A stretch of DNA of 64,000 nt, from the NCBI RefSeq assembly GCF_003390325.1, contig NZ_QUOK01000003.1, positions 310,001 to 374,000 of the forward strand. The letters are read 5' to 3'. This DNA is from Rhodohalobacter sp. SW132. Its GTDB lineage: Bacteria > Bacteroidota > Rhodothermia > Balneolales > Balneolaceae. The notes below the pieces were generated by a model that ran no database searches, was not told the DNA's origin, and worked only from the letters and a program-made list of their open reading frames with translations. Positions 18,034 through 28,076 of the stretch are shown one piece after another. The position numbers were made by a program, and so were the translations under genes. Every line of letters begins with the position of its first letter. Positions within the stretch are counted from its first letter, which is position 1.

Positions 18034-19137
18034 CTCCTCAACATCCTCCCTCACAATCTGCCCGGCCATGCGGGGACGAACTTTTTGCTGATGGCTCAGC
18101 GCAAAGTGCCGGTCTACGGCCAGGGTATCTCCGGGCGCTACGTCTTCATGATTCAAAATCGCCCAGTCGGATGTTGCGATGACCGGCTCCACATACACCC
18201 ATTCCACGGTTTCACCGTTTAGCTTGAAAAGCAAGGTTCTTCCGCCATCGCGCTCCAGTATGGCAGAACGCGGAACCCGGGCAATTCCGGAATGAGCTTC
18301 AATCTGAATACGCCCCTCGACCGTCATACCGGGACGCAGCGATCGGTCGTTATTCTCCACTTCCACCACTACTTTTCCGGTTTTACTTTCTGCATCCACT
18401 ACAGGTGATATCGCGCGGACTACCCCCTCTTTCCGAATACCGGCAGGTGAAACAAGTTCTGCTTCCATCCCTTCACTCAGGCGGTTCAGTTCCGATTCCA
18501 GCACATCGAGGCGGACCAGAACGGTGGAATCATCAATCAGCCGACCCAGTTCCGTACCGGCCTGTAGATAGGCTCCTTCAGTAATTCGCTCAGGAACCGA
18601 AATATGTCCCGAGAACGGGGCTTTCACGGTTGTGTAGGATAGATCCAGTTTGGCACGGTTCAGAGCCGATTCTGCATCTGCAAGTCCCGTACTGATACGA
18701 ACCATCCGGTCATCCCGTGGCTCCCCGCTGTTACCGCTCCGGGCCTGTCGCTGCCGGGATTCAATATCATAGGCCACCGTTGCGGTTTCAAATTCATTTT
18801 CGGCCTGCTGAAGCTGATACTGCCACTCCTCGTCATCAAACTGGAGCAAGGTACTTCCCTGTTGAATCCGCGCCCCATCTTCCAATAACGTCTGCTCCAC
18901 AAACCCGCTGATTCTCGGACGAATCACAATTTCCCGGCTCGCCTCCACTAAACCCTGACTTTCAATGTAGATATGCAGATCGCGATCATCCGCCACAGAG
19001 AAGATCACATCAGGCAAAATTTCAACACTATCATCCGCCTCGGGCCTCTCGGGATCATCATCGGGTGAGCACGCGGGGATTAAAAACAAACAGAAAAAAA
19101 GAATACCCCATGACCGTCGCATTCCGCTGTTAACCAT
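18031..19137 (-). CDS. RND periplasmic adaptor lipoprotein, second efflux group
   Basis: A membrane-fusion protein with lipobox LIPAC (Cys23 counting from the chosen start). The first barrel-sandwich half (VIRPRISGFVEQTLLEDGAR), a short hairpin, the second half (TTVKAPFSGHISVPERITEG) and a C-terminal PRMAGQ tail follow in order. The frame is open upstream to a GTG at 19275, but those 46 codons run through a repeat element (19152-19208) and precede the signal peptide, so I start at ATG 19137; ATG 19122 is also possible. It follows the RND permease ending at 19279 and should serve it. Confidence 0.88.
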   Translation of the reverse strand: MVNSGMRRSWGILFFCLFLIPACSPDDDPERPEADDSVEILPDVIFSVADDRDLHIYIESQGLVEASREIVIRPRISGFVEQTLLEDGARIQQGSTLLQFDDEEWQYQLQQAENEFETATVAYDIESRQRQARSGNSGEPRDDRMVRISTGLADAESALNRAKLDLSYTTVKAPFSGHISVPERITEGAYLQAGTELGRLIDDSTVLVRLDVLESELNRLSEGMEAELVSPAGIRKEGVVRAISPVVDAESKTGKVVVEVENNDRSLRPGMTVEGRIQIEAHSGIARVPRSAILERDGGRTLLFKLNGETVEWVYVEPVIATSDWAILNHEDVAPGDTLAVDRHFALSHQQKVRPRMAGQIVREDVEE

Positions 19138-19151
19138 CTTTTCTAACACAC

Positions 19152-19208
19152 CCTTTAATCCCCTCTCGGGCCACACTTGGTCCCGATTTTTTCGGGAAGG
19201 GGACTTTT
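19152..19208. repeat. Structured dispersed element, copy 2
   Basis: Outer arms of the TCCCCT/AGGGGA type enclose CCCGA and TCGGG around a T-run. The wording (CTCGGGACC-like segments, GGGGACTTTTTA at the end) resembles the element at 28132-28186 and the nearby 28240-28290 segment. It lies between the RND stop and the adaptor start codon. Confidence 0.5.
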
Positions 19209-19260
19209 TACAATTGATCATCAAAAATTTTAATCTCATAACAGCCTTCTTTTCTAAACT

Positions 19261-19295
19261 ATTTTCACGTTTCACTTCTCACTTTTCACTCCCCT
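19261..19295 (+). repeat. TTTCAC/TTCTCAC tract at the RND 3' end
   Basis: TTTTCACGTTTCACTTCTCA followed by CTTTTCACTCCCC. It matches the tracts at 17236 and 18001 and overlaps the 3' end of the permease gene. Confidence 0.6.
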
Positions 19296-22200
19296 TCACC
19301 TCAAACGTATGATTCCGCTCCACCCTTCCAAAAATCACCGGGATGATGTACAGCGTCAATATCGTACTGGTGATCATGCCGCCCATCAGGGCTAATGCGA
19401 GTGACTGACGGAAAGCGTACCCTTCGCCAAATGGTATCAGCATCGGGACCAGGCCGAGAATGGTGGTTACACTGGTCATCACAACGGGACGAAACCGGTG
19501 TTTTCCGGCCAGTTCGATCGCTTTTTTCAAATTTCCGGTATCGGTTAGATAGCGGCGCATAAAATCTACTTTTAGTATGGAGTCGTTCACGGCAATACCG
19601 GTCAGAATTAAAATCCCCATGAACGACATGGCGTTAAGGCCGGTGCCGGTGAGATACATCGCCAGCAGGGATCCCACCCAGGCGAACGGAACCGCCGCGA
19701 TAATGATCAGCGGATATTTCAGGTTTTCAAACTGTATGGCGAGAATGATGTAGATGAGCAGAATACTGAGTGCCAGCAGTTTGCCCATATCGGTCATCAG
19801 TTTCTGCACCATCAGCGCGTTGCCAGCGATCTGCACTTCTGTTCCCGTGCTTCTCATAAAATCGTTCACCGCATCCTCGGTTTTCGAGCGGTTCCACCAC
19901 CAGTCGGTCAGATCCCAGTCAGCCACGAAACTGAGTACCGGGGTCTGATCCACCCGTTCGAGCTGTTCCGGCTCTTTTGCCCGTTCAATGTCGGCGATGT
20001 AGCGCAGCGGCACCTCCCGGCTTGATAATCGAAGCATAATCTCTTCGGGATTATAAATTCTCTGCTGATCGCCCAAAAGCCGAATCCCAATTCGTTCATC
20101 CTGGCGGTTCCAGTCGGTTACAAAACTTCCGCGAGTGACCGATTCGAGATAGCGCATCACCTCCTGTTCGCTGATGCCAAGCTGCAGCATCCGGTCGGAT
20201 CTGAATCTCAGGTTCCAGGTATCCACCTCCTGCTCATACTGTTTTCGAAATTGCACCGGCATTCCAGCCTCGGAAATTTTTCGCTGTAACTCTGCAGACT
20301 GCCGGTCACTCAGCTCCCGGTCCATGCCTACCATCCGGAACAGTACGGGAGGCTGATCCGCCCCGATCAAAGCGCTCCAGCTTTGCGTATCGGAGACCGG
20401 CTCCACGGTCCAGTCAGGGAAATCATCATGAAACCGGTTCATCACCGATGCTGCTCTTTCTGCTTCGCCTGAACCATTTACGGGAATTGCGACGGAAAAT
20501 TTATTGAGTCCTTCGCGCGCAAGATTGGCCAGGTTGGTTTGATCGGTGAAACCACCCTCCATCTGAATATTACCTGCACCCAAACCGGCCGACTGAATGC
20601 GCATTTTCAGCGCGCCCGCCGCCTGTGACGTCGAATTCAGGGATGTATTTCCCGGAAGCTGAACCCTGTAATTCACAACTGACGGTTCATCCTCGGGAAG
20701 CATCGTTTTGGGCACCATCATAAAAGCGTATCCCGCAGCTGTGATCAGAAAAGTGGCGAATGTGAGCATCCAGACCGGGCGGCGAAGTACAGCCTGCAGG
20801 CTCGATTCGTAACGGGTGAGCATGTTATCAAAAAATTTACGCGTATTGAGCTGCCCCGTTTCACCCGATTCCGCTTTTTTCTTTCGCCGCTCCAGGATCT
20901 GCACCACCAGTACCGGCAAAATGATGAGCGCAACAAACAGAGAGGCGAGGAGACTAATGGAAAGCGTATAAGCCTGATCCTGGAAAAAAGCGCCTTCAAA
21001 TCCACCCAGGAAGATCAGCGGAAGGAATACGGAAATCGTTGTAAATGTGGATGCCGTCACCGCAAGAGCGATCTCTTTCGTCCCCACCGCGGCAGCCCGT
21101 TTTACCGATGGAGCGGCTGGCATATGACGGTTGATATTTTCCAGCACCACAATGGCGTTATCCAGCAGCAGGCCGATGCCAAGTGTGAGTCCGCTAAGCG
21201 ACACGATATTGAGCTGAATGCCGGACCCGTACATCGCAAAAAACGTAAGGAAGATCGAGACCGGAATCGCCACCCCGATGGTAAACGGTGTGCGGATGTC
21301 GTTCAGGAAAAGAAAGAGGACAAAAAAGGCGAGGATTCCGCCAATCAGCAGAGTCTGCAGCAGGTTGGATATTGCATTACGGATAAACGTGGCATCTTCG
21401 CGGAGAATTTCTATGCCGATGTTGGGGTGCAGCTCCCGCATCTGATCGAGCAGCGGCAGAAGCGTATCAAACACTTCTACTGTGTTACTGCCATACTCTT
21501 TTTTTACGAGTAAATTGAGCACCCTTTCGCCTTCAAGCATCGCAAATGATGTGGGGTCGGTTTCATCGAGGCGAACTTCTGCAACATCGCTCAGCAGCAG
21601 AACTTTACCATCACCCAGCCGTTTGAGCGGCACATTCTCCAGGTCATCCAGCTCATTTATCCGGCTCTGAATTTTCATGGAGTACCGGTACCAGCCATCC
21701 CGCAGTTCACCGCTGGTGGCAAAAAGATTGGCCTGCTGAATGAGAGACTGCACCTCGCCGAGCGTGAGCCCGAACCGGTCGACCTCCCTCGGCAGGTAAC
21801 GGATCTGCACTTCCGGCTCCACCGCGCCGACCGGCACAACCTGTGCAATGCCCTCGGCCTGCTCCAGCCGCCGGGAAAGCACCTGCTCCGCCCATCGTTT
21901 AAGGGAGAGGCGTGTATCAAATTCATCGTTCGGACGATCTTTGGAGGTGATGGCAAGAACGGCGATCGGTTCATCGGCCGTGGTGTTGAAGATGAGCTGC
22001 GGACGTGAGGCTTGCTCGGGCATGGCATACTGCGCCTGGTCCAGCTTTTCGCGCACATTCAGGAATGCCAGGTCCATGTTATGACCCCAGCGAAAGTTCA
22101 GGTAGATCACGCTTTGTCCCTGACGTGCAAACCCGTGCACCTCAGCAATTCCGGGGATTGTGCTCAGTACCGCCTCCAGCCGTTCGTTAATGCGCGTCTC

Positions 22201-22362
22201 CACCTCGCGCGGTGAGGCACCCTGCCAGTCGGTCCGCACCACCAGGTTGGGCGAGTCCACATCGGGCAGCAGATCCACAGAAAGCTCGTTCAGTGCGAGG
22301 CTCCCGAAAATAAACGCTGCCAGGATCAAAATAATAGCCGTAATGGGGCGATTCAGCAGCAT
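19279..22362 (-). CDS. RND efflux permease, first gene of the second efflux group
   Basis: A 1027-aa RND permease. The start MLLNRPITAIILILAAFIFG is TM1. TM4 reads LLLDNAIVVLEN (Asp401, Asn402) and TM10 reads IAVNDSILKVDF, so one acidic residue appears in TM10, unlike its three paralogues in this window. The adaptor at 18031-19137 follows on the same strand. A good promoter match (22440-22468, TTGCAG, 17 bp, TATAAT) lies 78 bp upstream and closely resembles the promoter of a propeller gene at 45281-45309. The substrate is unknown. Confidence 0.92.
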   Translation of the reverse strand: MLLNRPITAIILILAAFIFGSLALNELSVDLLPDVDSPNLVVRTDWQGASPREVETRINERLEAVLSTIPGIAEVHGFARQGQSVIYLNFRWGHNMDLAFLNVREKLDQAQYAMPEQASRPQLIFNTTADEPIAVLAITSKDRPNDEFDTRLSLKRWAEQVLSRRLEQAEGIAQVVPVGAVEPEVQIRYLPREVDRFGLTLGEVQSLIQQANLFATSGELRDGWYRYSMKIQSRINELDDLENVPLKRLGDGKVLLLSDVAEVRLDETDPTSFAMLEGERVLNLLVKKEYGSNTVEVFDTLLPLLDQMRELHPNIGIEILREDATFIRNAISNLLQTLLIGGILAFFVLFLFLNDIRTPFTIGVAIPVSIFLTFFAMYGSGIQLNIVSLSGLTLGIGLLLDNAIVVLENINRHMPAAPSVKRAAAVGTKEIALAVTASTFTTISVFLPLIFLGGFEGAFFQDQAYTLSISLLASLFVALIILPVLVVQILERRKKKAESGETGQLNTRKFFDNMLTRYESSLQAVLRRPVWMLTFATFLITAAGYAFMMVPKTMLPEDEPSVVNYRVQLPGNTSLNSTSQAAGALKMRIQSAGLGAGNIQMEGGFTDQTNLANLAREGLNKFSVAIPVNGSGEAERAASVMNRFHDDFPDWTVEPVSDTQSWSALIGADQPPVLFRMVGMDRELSDRQSAELQRKISEAGMPVQFRKQYEQEVDTWNLRFRSDRMLQLGISEQEVMRYLESVTRGSFVTDWNRQDERIGIRLLGDQQRIYNPEEIMLRLSSREVPLRYIADIERAKEPEQLERVDQTPVLSFVADWDLTDWWWNRSKTEDAVNDFMRSTGTEVQIAGNALMVQKLMTDMGKLLALSILLIYIILAIQFENLKYPLIIIAAVPFAWVGSLLAMYLTGTGLNAMSFMGILILTGIAVNDSILKVDFMRRYLTDTGNLKKAIELAGKHRFRPVVMTSVTTILGLVPMLIPFGEGYAFRQSLALALMGGMITSTILTLYIIPVIFGRVERNHTFEVKGSEK

Positions 22363-22439
22363 TAATGAACAGTTTTATTTATAAGTAACGTTGAATTCAA
22401 AGGAGATCTGACAAATCGTTTGTGTTCTGTCCCACGACC

Positions 22440-22468
22440 ATTATAGTTTAAGTTTTCGGGAACTGCAA
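22440..22468 (-). promoter_or_regulatory. Predicted promoter of the RND permease at 19279-22362
   Basis: Reading the minus strand: -35 TTGCAG (22463-22468), a 17-bp spacer, -10 TATAAT (22440-22445). The spacer TTCCCGAAAACTTAAAC agrees at 15 of 17 positions with that of the promoter at 45281-45309, including the small dyad TTCNCGAA. The 5' UTR would be about 70 nt. Confidence 0.6.
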
Positions 22469-22619
22469 GATCGTTTTACTGAAATTGGAATTTAAATTCT
22501 TACATAAAATAGAATGATGACGGGTATAATGGGAAGGGTCAGAACATGCCACATGAACAATATTTGCGGGTCCTGCAAGGCACCGTTTAAATGAAATGAG
22601 CTTAAAAAAAACACTCCCT

Positions 22620-23753
22620 CTACTTCAAAGAAATTACTGAGAGAACATAATTTTCATCTTCATTTTCAGGTTCATGGACACAAATCAGGCGTCCGTCATC
22701 GTCTGCATAAATAGGCCAGAACGTCAGGTCCGGATATTGATCAGAACTTAAACCTGTGGTTTTGGCCTGGTGAGCAATGATTTCCATTTCTTCTATATCA
22801 TAAATGGCATAATTAACGTCATTACCTTCCAGGTTATAAGCAATAAACCGGTATTTTTCGGTTTCAATAATCGGATGGGCACGAGCAAAATTCCGGGTCA
22901 AAATATCATAGCGATCTGATTCATATAATGCTCCTGCCGGCATGGTATAATCTCCAAAATTCAAACGGTATCGCAGCGTGATATTTTTATCCTGATCAAT
23001 AGCATACACATTATCCGAGTCCACCCAGGATAAGTAATGAATCTCCTGATTTTTGGGTTTGGTCAGGTATCCCATAAAAGCATACATCTTCCTGAACCTG
23101 TAAATGGAATCTGCATAGGTACTAAACAACGGGCTAACCTCACCATTCTCAAGATCAAAGTTCCACAGGGGACTGAAACCATCTTCGTAGTGGTTTTGTA
23201 CCCTGTCTTGTTCTATCAGTAAATTCTCACTATTTAAGAAAGCAATACTATTTGTTCTTGAAAATAAATGAGATGGCAATTCCAATCTCTCCAGATACTC
23301 CCCATCCAAGTCAAATAATTGAATGGATGCCCGGTCCGCAATTGCCATTTTATTTCCCTCTTTGTCCACGTCCCAGCCGAAAATCGTAATATATTCACCC
23401 GGTCCATGTCCTAAACTTTCAAATGTATTGACATAGTCGCCATTAAGGGTAAAATACTTGACGTTACTGTCTGTGTCGATCAAAATTAAAGAGTCCATAA
23501 CAGATATGTTTGATACACGACCGAACAGTGATTCATCATCGCTATCTAAAGATATAAGAGTGATTTCATCTGCAATATCATCGATACTCAGTGGTATTGT
23601 TTCTTCTACAGGAATATTGATCTCGGTGAATTGCGGATGAATGTCAAAATAGCTATCTGGCAGGGAAAGATTAGGCTCAAACTCGCCGGAGCCTGAACAC
23701 CCAAACATGACAAATAATAGCAGAGTATAAATCAGCGGAAATCTCAGTTTCAT
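22620..23753 (-). CDS. 6-bladed beta-propeller lipoprotein BP1
   Basis: A 377-aa member of the propeller family (PF17170-like), the last gene of the 17-copy array in transcription order. Lipobox FGC gives Cys19. The family signature appears as SLGHGPGEY at about 113-121. It lacks the constant C-terminal module (EWWVLEETGEL and following residues) shared by nine paralogues, so it belongs to the divergent subgroup. Blade-like repeats of the form xxNGDYVNTF and LDGEYLERLEL are visible. It is probably periplasmic or surface-exposed; ligand and function are unknown. Confidence 0.8.
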   Translation of the reverse strand: MKLRFPLIYTLLLFVMFGCSGSGEFEPNLSLPDSYFDIHPQFTEINIPVEETIPLSIDDIADEITLISLDSDDESLFGRVSNISVMDSLILIDTDSNVKYFTLNGDYVNTFESLGHGPGEYITIFGWDVDKEGNKMAIADRASIQLFDLDGEYLERLELPSHLFSRTNSIAFLNSENLLIEQDRVQNHYEDGFSPLWNFDLENGEVSPLFSTYADSIYRFRKMYAFMGYLTKPKNQEIHYLSWVDSDNVYAIDQDKNITLRYRLNFGDYTMPAGALYESDRYDILTRNFARAHPIIETEKYRFIAYNLEGNDVNYAIYDIEEMEIIAHQAKTTGLSSDQYPDLTFWPIYADDDGRLICVHEPENEDENYVLSVISLK

Positions 23754-24055
23754 GATGATGAATTTTAAACTTTATTATGAATAGAAGAATAGAAATCCCC
23801 GTCTGTAACTCTCTCTTTCGGCTGGTTTCTTTACAGCTCTTTGATAAGAATGTAAAAAATCACAAAAGAATCAACTGCAATACCTATAATTGATTCATAG
23901 TCAAATATTTAGTAGAATTTGAAGGCTCTCCCAGCGAAATTATATGTGAGGTTCTTGCTTTACTTACATCCAATTTGTTATGAATTCCAGTGAACAAGAA
24001 TGGCCTTAAATGTTCATTCTCGATGTTTCCTTGGGCAAAATATAATTTACAAATT
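23754..24055. other. Gene-free spacer in the propeller array
   Basis: 302 bp of AT-rich sequence between BP1 and broken BP2. A minus-strand ORF spans 23884-24216 but overlaps the BP2 3' end out of frame and resembles nothing. I see no clear motif. Confidence 0.5.
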
Positions 24056-25294
24056 CTACTCTTCTTCCATCTCAATCCTATACCGCACCACCTGCTGCAG
24101 ACCGGTTTCTTCGTCCTCTTCACGGGTGTAAAAATAATCACCTCGAATGTGTTTAAATGTACTTCCGGTGACATAAGGAGGGTTTTCCCGATCTCCCGGC
24201 CAGCGAAATTTGCCAATTAGTTCTCCATCAGGCTCAAGAACCCACCATTCGAGTTCATCTTCTTTTTCTGTAAAAGTCGAAATCCATAATCGCCCATTAT
24301 CATCAGGCCACATGAATTGCATCACTGCCCAGGATTCCGGTAATTCTACCTTTTCAGCTATATCTTTTGTCATTTCATTTGAAGAATTTCGCGCATCCTC
24401 TCTTGTTACAGGATTTTTTGAGACAGGATAATAAAACCCACCAATCACATTCCCCTCTTTATTCAGCTCACGGATTAAAAATTGATCCGAATCTGCAAAG
24501 AATATACGTCCGGACGGGGTAACGGTAATTAACGGTTTTTTCAGAAAAGGAAACTTTTTCATTATGCTGCCAACATTCGAATCTCCCCAGGTTTCCAACA
24601 TATCATCCTGTTTAAAAACTTCTTAACTCAACTCCTGATAAGCTGTATCTGCGGTGAAGTAGTGAATTGTTGCGGGAGTATCTTCAAAGGCTCGTTGTGG
24701 AGTTATATAAGCGAGAAGCCGTGTTTCGTCATCAAAAAAATAGTGTCCTAATAATCGTTTTCCTTCAATTTGTCCGCTACTGTTTAAATTATTCCGATCC
24801 ATGCTGACTGTTTCCAGTAAGTCCAATGAGTCCGTTGAGTATACCGTAATCCGTGCTAATGCTTTATCAACTACATACAACCGATTCGAACGTATGTTTA
24901 AACAACACAGACTGTTAAACTCACCTGGCCCGTTTCCCACTCTTCCAAGACTTGTTAAATACTCTCCATCAGGAGAAAACACATGGATTGTTAATATTCC
25001 CGGAGCAATATCTGTAATATAAACTCTGCCTGATTCATCCGTAATAAACCCTCTGACGCTGGCAAAGTATACATCTTCCGTATCTCTGAATTCCTGTTCT
25101 TTTATGAGCTTGATGGTATCTGCATTTTCATGATCCTCTTCAGAAAAGATCTTAATATGTTCCATTTCAAGTACATGACCCGGTACGGCAGCGTAATCAT
25201 CATTCTCATTTGTGCCGCAGCCCACTGCAACGAGGAATAGTACTACAAAAATATATTTTCTTTCTCTCCTCTCTTCGTTAAAATGATTTCTCAT
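24056..25294 (-). pseudogene. Propeller lipoprotein BP2, interrupted by one in-frame stop
   Basis: The first part (24623-25294, 223 codons) has a lipobox (AVGC, Cys26), the RVYITD blade motif and SLGRVGNGPGEF. A TAA at 24623-24625 ends it. The same frame then stays open through EVFKQDDMLETWGD to the constant C-terminal module (LEWWVLEPDGELIGKFRWPG, ETGLQQVVRYRIEME). Restoring one codon gives 413 codons, the length of intact paralogues. The most likely reading is a recent nonsense mutation. Alternatives are stop readthrough, a sequencing error, or two separately used polypeptides. A predicted promoter lies at 25362-25390. Confidence 0.85.
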
Positions 25295-25361
25295 ATTGAA
25301 TGATATTTATTGATCGTACCTTGATCCAATAATGGTTTTATTTGAGCCTTTCTTTACGAAA

Positions 25362-25390
25362 AGAGTAGTTTAAATTAACGAGAGGAGCAA
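25362..25390 (-). promoter_or_regulatory. Predicted promoter of propeller gene BP2
   Basis: Minus strand: TTGCTC (25385-25390), 17-bp spacer ending TTTAAAC, TACTCT (25362-25367). The -10 is weaker than in its three siblings, but the position of TTAAAC directly before the -10 is the same. It lies 68 bp upstream of the BP2 start. Confidence 0.4.
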
Positions 25391-25548
25391 ATTTTTCGGG
25401 GAAAATAATGTTGTGGAGTGGATACCATTTCAAAAAAACACCGAACCATAGGTTGAAACCTTGCATTTTCTGCCACACATCAAAACAGCAAGCAGCTAAA
25501 GAAAAATATCATAACCGTCATGTGACGGTATATTCGGAATTTACTCAT

Positions 25549-26847
25549 CTATCTTTCAATTCGTTGGATTTTATACTTAATAATCCGGTCGATACCCTGA
25601 CGGAATTCTCTTTGATGGGTATAAAAATATCCGTTTTTGATGATGATCAGAGGCTTAGACGGTACAAATCGTCTTGATCGTTCTCCCTCTTTTTGGAAGC
25701 GGGCGATCCATTCCCCCTTTTGATTAAGAACTTGCCAGGTGAAATGCGTTTTGCTATCTGTAATGGTGGCTATCCAAAGCCTCCCTTCATCATCCAGTTC
25801 CATGGTGTGTAAGGCGGGCCACGTGTCAGGAATCTCTTCTCCTCTGAGCATTCTTCGTTCATGATCTGCAATACTGATTTGATCCAAAGAAAGATCACTT
25901 TTTGTAATTGGGTAGTATAGTGATTGGATATAATCCCCATTCGTGTCATACTCTTTAATCAAAAAGTCCTCTGTCCACGCAGTAAAAAATGTTCCCGACT
26001 GTGTAATTGACACCAGAGAACTTCGGTTAAATGGCTTTGTAATCGGAATTGCCCAGCCTTCCCGTTCAGGGAGGAAATATCGTTTATGCCTGTCTACCTC
26101 CAAAAGCCTTTCCGGGTTTATAGTGCCATCCCGTTGAAGCTTATAATAGAAAATCTGGGTACCATCACTCTCTTCATTTAAAGAGGACATACCTACCTCC
26201 AAAACCATTCCGTCATTATTTAATAATTTTAAATCTGTCCCTTTTGCAATCGCTGGCATTTGATTTATACGGGTTGCTTCTGAAAGATTAATGATCTTCT
26301 CCTCAGTTTTTTCAAAGTCGTTCAGGGAGTAAACCGCAAATTTTTGAAGTCTTGGGTCAAAAAGGATCAGTTCATCTTCCAGAACATCTATGGCACCGAG
26401 GGCTTCAAATTCACCCGGACCCTGACCATATCTGCCAATCGTTGTCAGATAGGTTCCGTCAGAATTGAAAACATACACACCGAGATGACCCGGCACACTT
26501 GAAACGACAAAGACCCTGCCAGCGTCATCCACAGCAAAATTTGAAATGTTACCGCTCATAAAAACGTCCTCACTGCTTTCAAAAACCGTTTCCTGAATCA
26601 GTTCCATAGAATCCGGGACTGCCCCTTCAAATGGATCAATAAGTGTTACATTTTCGATATTTTGAATATGTTCGGGAAGCTCCGATTCTGTGACGGGTTG
26701 ATACTCCCGGTTGCAGGAGATTGCTGATATTACCAAAATGAGTACTGCCAGGAAAGCACCGTGGTGCAAGGAAATCTCAGTGACTTTTCGTGTTTCACTT
26801 CGCATCCAATAATGTACGGCAGCAAGTTTGTATCTGTTTGGATTCAT
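25549..26847 (-). CDS. 6-bladed beta-propeller lipoprotein BP3
   Basis: A 432-aa propeller protein. Its ATG overlaps the stop of BP4 (ATGA, 26844-26847), so the two are translationally coupled; this supports the long N-terminus (lipobox ISC, Cys45), although Met15 could also serve. The core shows NFAVDDAGRVFVVS, TIGRYGQGPGEF and PDTWPALHTMELDDEGRLWI. The C-terminal module is diverged (FTWQVLNQKGEWIARFQKEG) but still ends in a YTHQRE and IIKYKIQR version. It belongs to the constant-module subgroup at its edge. Confidence 0.8.
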   Translation of the reverse strand: MNPNRYKLAAVHYWMRSETRKVTEISLHHGAFLAVLILVISAISCNREYQPVTESELPEHIQNIENVTLIDPFEGAVPDSMELIQETVFESSEDVFMSGNISNFAVDDAGRVFVVSSVPGHLGVYVFNSDGTYLTTIGRYGQGPGEFEALGAIDVLEDELILFDPRLQKFAVYSLNDFEKTEEKIINLSEATRINQMPAIAKGTDLKLLNNDGMVLEVGMSSLNEESDGTQIFYYKLQRDGTINPERLLEVDRHKRYFLPEREGWAIPITKPFNRSSLVSITQSGTFFTAWTEDFLIKEYDTNGDYIQSLYYPITKSDLSLDQISIADHERRMLRGEEIPDTWPALHTMELDDEGRLWIATITDSKTHFTWQVLNQKGEWIARFQKEGERSRRFVPSKPLIIIKNGYFYTHQREFRQGIDRIIKYKIQRIER

Positions 26848-28076
26848 CGCGATTCCCCGGATTCTATCCGATATTGCACCACCTGCTGCACGCCGGTTTC
26901 TTCATCCATTTCACGGGTGTAGATGTAACCATTTCTCACTACTTCGATAGGTATGTCGCTCGGCCATTCAAACGTAGCAATTAATTCCCCTGATACATCC
27001 AGCACCCACCATTCGTTTACATCAAGATCTTCCACTATAGTGGAAACCCATATGCGATTTTCGTCGTCCAATTTTAAAGATTGAAAAGCCGGCCAGGCAT
27101 CAGATATATCATCCCGGATTAAGTTTTTCTCTTCGACTTCTACTTCATACATAGATTCATACATAGAAAAAAAATCTTCTACATCAATCTCTGCATTCAT
27201 GAAAGGATAATAGAATGCATGTTCATATCTTCCATTTTCATTGTAGACTTTAAACAACAAATGGTTCGACCAGCCATAAACTAAATTTTTACCATTATAG
27301 TCAATATGTGCCCTGGGCTTGTAGGGTACATCCGACAAAATCAAATAATCAGAATAAAGCGCTGTTCCATCTGCGCGTAATGAGAGTACATCATGCTCTG
27401 AAAAATTGCCGGTATCGAGGCTGAAAGAAGAAGCTTCCAATGTTCGGATTTCATTATTGTCAATAGCACCTACATTTAAATCGCCAAAAAATACCAGCAA
27501 ATTACCGTCTGGCTTCTCATACAGATGGGTGGGTCCATAAAAAAGGCCTTCATGCCGGGTCCAATTTATCCAGGAGGGTTTTTCTTCCTCTGTGTCAGAA
27601 ATGGATATATAAAAATCCTCTATATCATTCAAAACATCTAAAGCAAAGGTTGAAAATTTGTTTTGCATGTAATCCAGTACATAGAGACTTTTCTGCCCGG
27701 CATGCATGAACCACAACATTTGAAACTCTCCCGGCCCTTCACCCTGCCTTCCAATGCTTTGAAGGAATTGCCCGTCCGACTTATAAATATGAATTTTATT
27801 TTCAAACCTATCTGTAATATAGACTCTTCCCCTGGTATCCACTTCAATTTGGCTGATATATCCACCCCATAAAACCTCATCATTTTCACCGAATGTAATC
27901 TCTCGCACGAATGAAAATTTCTTATAAGGTTTTGGGTCACCTTCATAAATCAAAAGGTTTTCTATTTGATCTAAATTTTCCGGCACCTCTTCAAGAGGTT
28001 CGCCGCCTGAACATCCTAATGTTATAACAAATAGAATTAATATTATTTTGGGTACCTGATTTAAATTTATATTCAT
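26844..28076 (-). CDS. 6-bladed beta-propeller lipoprotein BP4
   Basis: 410 aa, lipobox TLGC (Cys22). QIEVDTRGRVYITD and SIGRQGEGPGEF mark the second and third blades, followed by a variable middle and then the constant end: NEWWVLDVSGELIATFEWPS, YTREMDEETGVQQVVQYRIE. It is cotranscribed with BP3 through a 4-bp overlap. The spacer upstream (28077-28407) carries a three-way-junction element and should contain its promoter, which I could not identify. Confidence 0.82.
   Translation of the reverse strand: MNINLNQVPKIILILFVITLGCSGGEPLEEVPENLDQIENLLIYEGDPKPYKKFSFVREITFGENDEVLWGGYISQIEVDTRGRVYITDRFENKIHIYKSDGQFLQSIGRQGEGPGEFQMLWFMHAGQKSLYVLDYMQNKFSTFALDVLNDIEDFYISISDTEEEKPSWINWTRHEGLFYGPTHLYEKPDGNLLVFFGDLNVGAIDNNEIRTLEASSFSLDTGNFSEHDVLSLRADGTALYSDYLILSDVPYKPRAHIDYNGKNLVYGWSNHLLFKVYNENGRYEHAFYYPFMNAEIDVEDFFSMYESMYEVEVEEKNLIRDDISDAWPAFQSLKLDDENRIWVSTIVEDLDVNEWWVLDVSGELIATFEWPSDIPIEVVRNGYIYTREMDEETGVQQVVQYRIESGESR

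Noticed and set aside
19138-19275. GTG-initiated N-terminal extension of the second adaptor
   Set aside because: The extra codons run through repeat sequence and precede the lipoprotein signal.
23884-24216. Minus-strand ORF in the BP1-BP2 spacer
   Set aside because: It overlaps the end of BP2 out of frame, and the overlapping part is clearly the shadow of the constant module.
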